From: Acidobacteriota bacterium
GTDB lineage: Bacteria > Acidobacteriota > Vicinamibacteria > Vicinamibacterales > Vicinamibacteraceae
DNA length: 10,759 nucleotides
Assembly: GCA_023427865.1 (NCBI GenBank)
Contig: JAEYZV010000683.1
Location: 1 to 10,759, forward strand
Direction of reading: 5' to 3'
Shown: in pieces, positions 5,622-10,759 of the stretch
Layout of the letters: each line of letters opens with the position of its first letter
Position numbering within the stretch: the first letter of the stretch is position 1
Notes under the pieces: model-generated
Seen by the model: the letters and a program-made list of their open reading frames with translations, nothing else
Told to the model about the DNA's origin: nothing
The model's database searches: none
Program-made: the position numbers and the translations under genes

Positions 5622-6917
5622 ATGCCGCATCCCTCCGCGCCGCCGCGAGCCTCGAGTCCGCATCGTTCCCGCCCCCTCGACAGGCGGCAATTCCTGCAGG
5701 TGGCGGCCGCGGCCGGCGCCACGCCGCTCGTGCCCCCGGCGTCCGGGGCCACCGTGCGTCCCGCGGCACAGCCCGCTGCCACGCCCGTACCCTCACCATC
5801 CGACGTCGGCTCGCTGTATCCCTTCATCGAGCGGCAGGCCGTGCAGGGCGAGTTCCCGCTGTCGTTCCTCAACGAGCGCTTCCGCGACGTGGCGACCTGG
5901 AGGTCGGAGGCACGCGCGAAGGTGCTCGATCTGCTGCATTACGATCCGCCGCCCTGCGCGCCCGCGGCCGACATCACCGCGAGCGTCGACTGCGGCGACT
6001 ACGTCCGCGAGACCGTCGTGTTCAACACGACCCCCGATGTCCGCGTGCCGGCGTTCGTGCTGGTGCCGAAGCAGGCGCCGAAACCCTGCCCCGCCATCGT
6101 GGCCCTGCACGATCACGGGGGTTTCTATATGTGGGGCAAGGAGAAGCTCGTGTCGCAGGAACACGAGCATCCCATCCTTGCCGACTTCCGCCAGCGGTAC
6201 TACGGCGGCCGCAGCATCGCCGTGGACCTCGTACGACGCGGCTATGTCGTCATCGTGACCGACATGTTCTACTGGGGCGACCGCCGGATGCTCCTGCACG
6301 ACGACCCGGCGGACTGGCGCGATCGTCCGGTGACGATGGCACCGGAGCGCATCCAGGCGTTCAACACGCGCGCGGGCCAGAACGAGCAGCTCGTGGGACG
6401 CACGATCTACTCGGCCGGCTTCACCTGGCCCGGCGTGATGTTCTGGGACGACATCCGGACGGTCGACTACCTGCGCACCCGCAGCGACGTGGATCTGTCC
6501 CGCATCGGCTGCGTCGGTCTGTCGGTGGGCGCCGTCAGGGCCGCGCATCTCGCGGCCCTCGACGATCGCGTGAAGGCTGCGGTCGTGGTCTGCTGGATGA
6601 CCTCGTTTCCGTCGCAGCTGCGCCGGCACGTGCGCAACACCATCGGGCACACGAAGGTCGTGCCTGGCCTGTACAGGCACATGGACTACCCCGATGTGGC
6701 GTCGCTCGCGATGCCGAGACCGCTGCTGTTCTTCAACGGGACGCAGGACGCGCTGTTCGACCAGGATGCCGTGAAGGCGAGCTTCGCGAAGCTGAACGCG
6801 TGCTATGCGAAAGCCGGCGTCGCGGATCACTGCCGCACGCGCCAGTACGACAGCCCGCATCGATTCAACGCCGAGATGCAGGCCGAGGCCTGGAGCTGGC
6901 TCGAGCGGTTCGTCTGA
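5622..6917 (+). CDS. Tat-exported alpha/beta hydrolase (acetyl-xylan-esterase / dienelactone-hydrolase-like)
   Basis: This is a 431-residue secreted hydrolase. The twin-arginine leader is DRRQFLQVAAAAGATP (20-35), followed by a Pro/Ala-rich spacer to about 60. The alpha/beta-hydrolase core runs from about 140 to the end. HDHGG (163-167) is the oxyanion-hole region, GLSVGA (299-304) is the nucleophile elbow with S301, D376 sits in NGTQDALFD, and H413 sits in SPHRFN. Together these give a complete Ser-Asp-His triad. The pattern VTDMFYWGDRR (212-222) and the WDDIRTVDYL helix before the elbow resemble the Abhydrolase_7/acetyl-xylan-esterase-like group. The natural ester (polysaccharide acetyl, methyl ester or other) is unknown. 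ATG 5622 has CAGGA eight bases upstream; the in-frame ATG at 5613 and TTG at 5586 lack one. It is divergent from the PLP enzyme and convergent with the P450. Confidence 0.87.
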   Translation: MPHPSAPPRASSPHRSRPLDRRQFLQVAAAAGATPLVPPASGATVRPAAQPAATPVPSPSDVGSLYPFIERQAVQGEFPLSFLNERFRDVATWRSEARAKVLDLLHYDPPPCAPAADITASVDCGDYVRETVVFNTTPDVRVPAFVLVPKQAPKPCPAIVALHDHGGFYMWGKEKLVSQEHEHPILADFRQRYYGGRSIAVDLVRRGYVVIVTDMFYWGDRRMLLHDDPADWRDRPVTMAPERIQAFNTRAGQNEQLVGRTIYSAGFTWPGVMFWDDIRTVDYLRTRSDVDLSRIGCVGLSVGAVRAAHLAALDDRVKAAVVVCWMTSFPSQLRRHVRNTIGHTKVVPGLYRHMDYPDVASLAMPRPLLFFNGTQDALFDQDAVKASFAKLNACYAKAGVADHCRTRQYDSPHRFNAEMQAEAWSWLERFV

Positions 6918-6932
6918 CCTCGCCCGACCGGC

Positions 6933-6969
6933 GCGGTGACCGTCGGGCAAGGCCCGACGGCTACGTATC
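6933..6969 (+). repeat. REP-like palindromic element, intact copy 1
   Basis: The core is a perfect 9-bp stem, CCGTCGGGC (6940-6948) and GCCCGACGG (6952-6960), closed by the loop AAG. The 37-base unit is identical to that at 7027-7063. It begins 16 bases after the hydrolase stop, in the gap between convergent genes. This is a typical setting for repetitive extragenic palindromes, where they can stabilise 3' ends or stop transcription from both sides. Confidence 0.85.
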
Positions 6970-7026
6970 CATACGGCGGGCGGGAAGTTGCCGTCGTTGG
7001 CAGGACGGGCGCTTCGCGTGTGCCTC

Positions 7027-7063
7027 GCGGTGACCGTCGGGCAAGGCCCGACGGCTACGTATC
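7027..7063 (+). repeat. REP-like palindromic element, intact copy 2
   Basis: It is an exact duplicate of the 37-base unit at 6933-6969, in the same orientation, 94 bases downstream. The stem is formed by 7034-7042 and 7046-7054. It ends three bases before the stop codon of the minus-strand P450 gene. The 57 bases between the two copies share no further identity. A direct pair of REPs suggests dispersal as a unit, as REP-associated transposases do; no such gene is in the window. Confidence 0.85.
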
Positions 7064-7065
7064 GG

Positions 7066-8334
7066 TCAGGTGCGCACCTGCACGACGAAGCGATCGGGGA
7101 ACGGGCCGAGGCATCGGAGCCGTCCCGCAGCGCCTCGCGCGCGGCGCAGGTCCGGCAGGCGCAGCAGCGCGCTGACCATCGCGGTCAGATGCGTCATCGC
7201 GATGTGCTTGCCGAGACAGGTGTGCAGGCCGGCGCCGAAATGCAGGTAATGCTGCGGCGGCCGATCGATGCGGAACTCCGTCGGCCCATCGACGACCGTG
7301 TGGTCCATCATGGCCGCGCCAAGCCCCACGAACACGAGCGTCCCTGCGCCGATCGTCTTGCCATGCGGCGTGCCTCTCGACACGATGTGCGGGCGCACGC
7401 ACCTGCGGACCGCGACGGGCGTCGGCGTGCAGAAGCGGAGCGCCTCGCACACGTACGCCTGCACGCGCGCGTCGTCGCCCGCCCGCGCCGCCCCGGCGGC
7501 CTCGTGCCACTGTGCAGGACGCGAGAGCAGCAGGTCGATGGCGCGACACACTCCTGCGCTGACGTTGTCGATCATGCCGGCGACGCACCACAGCAGGTCG
7601 TCGCGGATGCGGCCGTCGGGCAGGGCCCGCTCGCCGGCCTCCTGCTGGGCCAGGAGTCGCCCCAGCACGTCGTCACGTGTCACGCCCGCGGCACGTTCGG
7701 TCCGGGCGGTCGCGATCAGTCCGTCGAGATGCGCCCTGAACGCCTTGCTCGCGCGCATCGCCCGCCGCGACAGCAGGGGCTCGCCCAGCACGTTGACGAA
7801 CGCGTCGGTGAAGATCGCCCGTGCCCACTGCGCTAGAGTCCCGGGGTCGGGATCGGTCACGCCGAAGTAGTCGGCGATGAACAGCGCGGGCACCTTGCGG
7901 CCGAACCCGTCGACGAGATCGAGGCGGCCTTCGGTGAGCGCCGCGTCGAGCACCTCGGCGGTGCGTGCCGCCACGATCGCCTGCACGCGCTCGACGTCGC
8001 CGCGCGCGAAGGCGCGGCCGAGCACCCGCAGTTGCTGCCGGTACTCGGGCCCATCGTCCATGCCGAGGAGGAAGTTCGGGCCGCGATTGATGCGCATCAT
8101 GGCCTGGCCGTACGGCGCCACGCTGAACACGTCGTTGCGGCCGAGCACGTCCACGGCATCGTGATACCGGCTGACGAACGCCATGCCGCCGAGCTGCATC
8201 GTCGGCGCGTGCTGCCGCAGGTCGTCGAACATCGCGTGCGGGCGCGAGGTGAGCCAATCGCGGACGACGCGGTTGCGCGCGTCGTCGGGAGTGGCGACCG
8301 CACGATCGGCGTGTAACTCGTCAAGGAAGGTCAT
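7066..8334 (-). CDS. Cytochrome P450 with atypical I-helix
   Basis: This is a 422-residue soluble bacterial P450. The heme-binding loop FGAGLHTCLG (366-375) contains the axial thiolate C373, and the K-helix ExxR is EALR (297-300). A C-helix-like MDDGPEYR segment is at 92-99. The I-helix reads VAGMIDNVSAG (251-261): D256 is in the acid position, but N257 replaces the Thr that helps protonate and split dioxygen in monooxygenases. The tail GPFPDRFVV is also unusual. Asn at this place is known in P450s that act on fatty-acid hydroperoxides (CYP74, fungal PpoA-type), so a peroxide-using or isomerase role is possible. The start is uncertain: ATG 8334 has no clear ribosome site. In-frame ATG 8394, ATG 8427 and GTG 8445 would add up to 37 residues without P450 character. 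It is divergent from the TonB receptor, and no redox partner is nearby. Confidence 0.88.
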   Translation of the reverse strand: MTFLDELHADRAVATPDDARNRVVRDWLTSRPHAMFDDLRQHAPTMQLGGMAFVSRYHDAVDVLGRNDVFSVAPYGQAMMRINRGPNFLLGMDDGPEYRQQLRVLGRAFARGDVERVQAIVAARTAEVLDAALTEGRLDLVDGFGRKVPALFIADYFGVTDPDPGTLAQWARAIFTDAFVNVLGEPLLSRRAMRASKAFRAHLDGLIATARTERAAGVTRDDVLGRLLAQQEAGERALPDGRIRDDLLWCVAGMIDNVSAGVCRAIDLLLSRPAQWHEAAGAARAGDDARVQAYVCEALRFCTPTPVAVRRCVRPHIVSRGTPHGKTIGAGTLVFVGLGAAMMDHTVVDGPTEFRIDRPPQHYLHFGAGLHTCLGKHIAMTHLTAMVSALLRLPDLRRARGAAGRLRCLGPFPDRFVVQVRT

Positions 8335-8462
8335 GGCAGACGCGATCGATCGGGTGACTTGTCGATCAACGACCGCGGACGCTCCTCCGGACATCCGAAG
8401 GGACGCCGCGCGGATCGCCGGTCTCATCGACGACGACCCACGCACTCTGCATCCGCTCAGGT

Positions 8463-8468
8463 TAGAGT
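8463..8468 (+). promoter_or_regulatory. Possible -10 box (TAGAGT) before the TonB receptor gene
   Basis: TAGAGT lies 15 bases before the ATG at 8484, giving a predicted start of transcription near 8475 and a very short leader. No good -35 is seen. The 149-base divergent gap 8335-8483 shows no other clear site. GGAGGA on the minus strand around 8383-8388 is not correctly placed for an in-frame start. Confidence 0.2.
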
Positions 8469-8483
8469 GATGGGCCAGAGGTC

Positions 8484-10637
8484 ATGCAACACGGTTCGCG
8501 TCATCTTTGCACACTGCTCGCCCTGCTCACGGCACTCGTCTTCGCCTCGCCTGTCACGGGGCAGCCGAACACGCGCGTGTCGGGGCAGGTCCTGGATCAG
8601 GCGGGCCTGCCGATTGCCGGCGCCAGGGTCTCGACCCCGGCCGCGTCCACCGTCACGGACGCGGACGGCCGGTTCCAGCTGAGCGTCGGCGAGTGGCCGA
8701 CGATCGTGCGCGTCGAGCGTCCTCGGTTCCTGAGCGCCGTGGTGCCTCTGGCCGACGCCGATGCGACGGTGATCTGCGTGGTGCTCGAGGTGGCACCGGT
8801 CACCGAGCACGTACGCGTGGTGCCGCCCATCGTCGACGCCACGACCTTCGACACCTTTGCGGGCACGCAGACGGTGGTGTCCGCATCGCAGGTCCAGAGC
8901 CTCAATGCCGTGGACCTCGCGTCGGCGCTGCGCCGGACGCCTGGCGTGACGATCTCGCGCTTCAACCCGGTGGGATCGTTCGGCGGGGCCGAGGGTGGTT
9001 CGGTGCACGTGCGCGGGATGGGTGCCAGCCGGCCAGGCAGCGAGATCAGGACCTACGTGGACGGCGTGCCCTTCTACATGGGCCTCTGGAACCATCCGCT
9101 GCTCGATCTGCTTCCCGTGAACGGCATCGAACGCATCACCGTGCTGAAGGGGCCGCAACCCCAGGAGTATGGCGACGCGTTCTCGGCGATCGTGATCGAC
9201 TCGGCGCGCGCCACCGGCCAGGGCTTTGCCGGCAGCGTTCGCGTGGCCGGCGGGTCGTTCGGCACCCTGGTCGAGCAGGCACTCGCCTCCGGGCGCGCCG
9301 GCGCGTGGGAGGTCGTCGCGTCGCAGGGGCTCGCGCGATCCGACGGGCACCGGGAGGATGCCTATGGCCGGCTCGCGAACGCCGCGGCGCGCATCGGCTA
9401 CCGCTGGAGCGACGACTGGAGCGTGAGCGGCCGCGTGATGCACATCACCAACGTCGCCACCGATCCGGGGCAGTTCGGGCTGCCTGCCACGAAAACGGGC
9501 CGGTACGAGACCTCGGGCACGCTGCTGGCTGCCACGATGTCGCACGACTTCACGGCCGCGCAGGGCACGCTCCAGGTGTACCGCAATACCGGCGCGGGCA
9601 ACTGGTACGGTCAGCAGCCGCCCGACGACGACACGCTCACGCAGTTCGCGCTCACGGGCCTCCGATGGCGCGAGCGACTGCGGGCCTGGAGTGGCGGCAC
9701 CATCAGCGGCGGCCTCACGGTGGACCGCATCGATGGCAACGCCCAGTTCCACCCGGCCGCGCCGGCACCGCCCAGCACGTTCGACGGCGTCACGTTCACG
9801 GTCACGTCGCCGCACGTCGCCGTCGACCACACGTTCGTCCTGCCGGACGGATGGCGCCTGACGCCGTCAGCCGGCATCCGGCAGTACGTCCACTCGCAGT
9901 TCGACGGCGAAGTCGCGCCTCACGCCGGCCTCGTGCTCGAGGCGTCGCGGCCGATTTCGGTGCGTGCCGGCTACGCGCGAGGCGTGCACTACCCGGGCCA
10001 GGAAGTCGCGGTGCTCTCGCGTCTCATCCCTCCACTGGGTGACACATGGCGGACGCTCAGCGCCGAGACGCTCGATCACGTCGAGGTCGGCGTAATGGTG
10101 GCGCCCACCGCCTCGACGACGGTGGATGTCGCATGGTTCGCCGATCGCCGCGAGGACCGGTACGTGTTCGCGTTTCCTCCTGTCGTGACGCGGCCCACCT
10201 TCCTGAACCTCGGCGCGTATCGGATCCAGGGCACCGAACTCTCGGTGCAGCAGCGCGTGTCGCCGGGCTGGCAGGTGTTCGGCGGGCTGACCCTGCTCGA
10301 CGCCTCCATCGCCGGCGTTCCGTACACGCCGGAAGCCACGCTCGTCGTCGGTGTCACGGGACGGATCGGCCGGCTCTCGCTGGCGGCCGACCTCCAGTCC
10401 CAGTCGGCGATGGACGTGTTCGGACGGGCACGGACGCCTGGCGCCGCCGACCTCGCGCGCGTCGACGGATTCACCGTCGTCAACCTGCGCCCGTCGTTCC
10501 GGCTGCCTGCGTTCGGCGACCGCATCGAGGCGTTCGTGGCCATCGAGAACCTGTTCGACCGCGCCTACGCATTCAGGCCGGGCTACCCCATGCCGGGGAC
10601 CTCGATGCAGGTCGGCGTGACCATCTCCGGGAGGTAG
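8484..10637 (+). CDS. TonB-dependent receptor with N-terminal carboxypeptidase-regulatory-like domain
   Basis: This is a 717-residue outer-membrane active transporter. The signal peptide covers 1-26 (ending ASPVTGQ). A carboxypeptidase-regulatory-like beta-sandwich spans about 30-105 (VSGQVLDQAGLPIAGARVS, then TDADGRF). EHVRV (108-112) may act as the TonB box. The plug runs from about 125 to 245, with DLASALRRTPGVTIS, VHVRGMG, YVDGVP and GIERITVLKGPQPQEYGDAF. The 22-strand barrel region fills the rest and closes with AIENLFDRAYAF, the family's usual end motif. The last residues are GVTISGR, so the protein does not end in the common aromatic residue. ATG 8484 is the only reasonable start, because an in-frame TAG precedes it at 8463. 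The ligand cannot be told; siderophore, cobalamin-like, oligosaccharide and aromatic substrates are all possible. It is divergent from the P450 and convergent with the gene at the right edge. Confidence 0.95.
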   Translation: MQHGSRHLCTLLALLTALVFASPVTGQPNTRVSGQVLDQAGLPIAGARVSTPAASTVTDADGRFQLSVGEWPTIVRVERPRFLSAVVPLADADATVICVVLEVAPVTEHVRVVPPIVDATTFDTFAGTQTVVSASQVQSLNAVDLASALRRTPGVTISRFNPVGSFGGAEGGSVHVRGMGASRPGSEIRTYVDGVPFYMGLWNHPLLDLLPVNGIERITVLKGPQPQEYGDAFSAIVIDSARATGQGFAGSVRVAGGSFGTLVEQALASGRAGAWEVVASQGLARSDGHREDAYGRLANAAARIGYRWSDDWSVSGRVMHITNVATDPGQFGLPATKTGRYETSGTLLAATMSHDFTAAQGTLQVYRNTGAGNWYGQQPPDDDTLTQFALTGLRWRERLRAWSGGTISGGLTVDRIDGNAQFHPAAPAPPSTFDGVTFTVTSPHVAVDHTFVLPDGWRLTPSAGIRQYVHSQFDGEVAPHAGLVLEASRPISVRAGYARGVHYPGQEVAVLSRLIPPLGDTWRTLSAETLDHVEVGVMVAPTASTTVDVAWFADRREDRYVFAFPPVVTRPTFLNLGAYRIQGTELSVQQRVSPGWQVFGGLTLLDASIAGVPYTPEATLVVGVTGRIGRLSLAADLQSQSAMDVFGRARTPGAADLARVDGFTVVNLRPSFRLPAFGDRIEAFVAIENLFDRAYAFRPGYPMPGTSMQVGVTISGR

Positions 10638-10658
10638 GCGTCGGGCTCCGCATCGCCG
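10634..10658 (-). repeat. REP-like palindrome overlapping the TonB receptor stop codon
   Basis: The 13 bases GTAGGCGTCGGGC (10634-10646) equal the reverse complement of the corresponding part of the repeat at 5457-5482. The following 12 bases match at about 7 positions. The element starts inside the TAG stop of the receptor gene and fills most of the 28-base gap to the convergent gene. Confidence 0.4.
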
Positions 10659-10665
10659 CCGTGCG

Positions 10666-10759
10666 TCAGCCGTTCTTCAGGAAATGCTCGAAGAAGGCGA
10701 CGATCTGCGCGTTGGACTCCGGCGTGGGGTCGTGCGTCGGGCGGTTGGACATGCCGACG
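10666..10759 (-). CDS. 3' end of a gene cut by the window edge, probably alpha/beta hydrolase-like
   Basis: The minus strand has an open frame from the right edge to a TGA at 10666-10668, giving the last 30 residues of a protein that begins beyond the window. It contains GMSNRPTHDPTPESN followed by the amphipathic helix AQIVAFFEHFLKNG. A His-containing loop followed by a closing helix is how alpha/beta hydrolases usually finish: the His would be the catalytic one and the helix packs on the core. Other folds with a terminal helix are possible. Codon use matches the surrounding genes and the frame stays open to the edge. It faces the TonB receptor gene, 28 bases away. Confidence 0.6.
   Translation of the reverse strand, partial: VGMSNRPTHDPTPESNAQIVAFFEHFLKNG

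Noticed and set aside
5510..7033. 507-codon plus-strand frame over the alpha/beta hydrolase
   Set aside because: It is an out-of-frame shadow. The hydrolase frame has a complete catalytic triad, a Tat leader and a ribosome site.
6933..7063. Start of a CRISPR array
   Set aside because: There are only two copies. Each unit contains a nearly perfect hairpin with a three-base loop, similar units occur singly elsewhere in the window, and no cas gene is present.
6918..7175. Short protein frames through the repeat region with a repeated TVGQGPTATY-like peptide
   Set aside because: The repeated peptide is simply the translation of the duplicated REP palindrome and not a repeat protein.
8335..8445. 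N-terminal extension of the P450 to GTG 8445
   Set aside because: The extra residues have no P450 character and no ribosome site. MTFLDELHADRA at 8334 looks like the natural N-terminus, though I could not prove it.
8457..9830. 457-codon minus-strand frame opposite the TonB receptor
   Set aside because: It is an antisense shadow of an unmistakable TonB receptor. No start signal or domain was seen.

Overview
The window is about two-thirds G+C, densely coded, and carries eight complete protein genes plus the tail of a ninth. I found no RNA genes, insertion sequences or CRISPR array. Four things suggest a soil or sediment Acidobacteriota, probably class Vicinamibacteria: Tat-type leaders on secreted enzymes, a TonB receptor with an N-terminal carboxypeptidase-regulatory-like domain, a YceI protein paired with an outer-membrane barrel, and repeated intergenic palindromes. 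The phylum call is an inference from gene style, not from a marker gene.

Layout: (1) 57-2137, minus strand: an operon of a YceI-family periplasmic protein followed by an outer-membrane beta-barrel protein, with a sigma-54-like promoter just upstream at 2187-2200. (2) 2353-3189, minus: a secreted polysaccharide-deacetylase (NodB-fold) protein with an atypical first motif. (3) 3387-4115, plus, divergent from (2): a PEP-CTERM/exosortase-associated acyltransferase, with no exosortase in view. (4) 4181-5422, minus: a Tat-exported D-threonine aldolase/D-serine dehydratase-like PLP enzyme. (5) 5622-6917, plus, divergent from (4): a Tat-exported alpha/beta hydrolase of the acetyl-xylan-esterase/dienelactone-hydrolase type. 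(6) 7066-8334, minus: a soluble bacterial cytochrome P450 with an Asn where the I-helix Thr normally sits. (7) 8484-10637, plus, divergent from (6): a TonB-dependent receptor. (8) 10666-10759, minus: the last 30 codons of a gene entering from beyond the right edge, resembling an alpha/beta-hydrolase tail.

Most gene products act in the envelope or beyond it: two outer-membrane barrels, one periplasmic lipocalin-like protein and three exported enzymes. Apart from the YceI-barrel operon, the genes do not form one obvious pathway. Their arrangement is mostly divergent pairs.

The strongest structure outside the genes is a family of REP-like palindromes. Two identical 37-base copies sit between the hydrolase and P450 genes (6933-6969, 7027-7063). 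Diverged copies lie at 5457-5482, 3314-3341 and 10634-10658. The most interesting protein-level signals are the variant P450 I-helix, the variant deacetylase metal site, the orphan exosortase acyltransferase and the putative sigma-54 control of the YceI-barrel pair.
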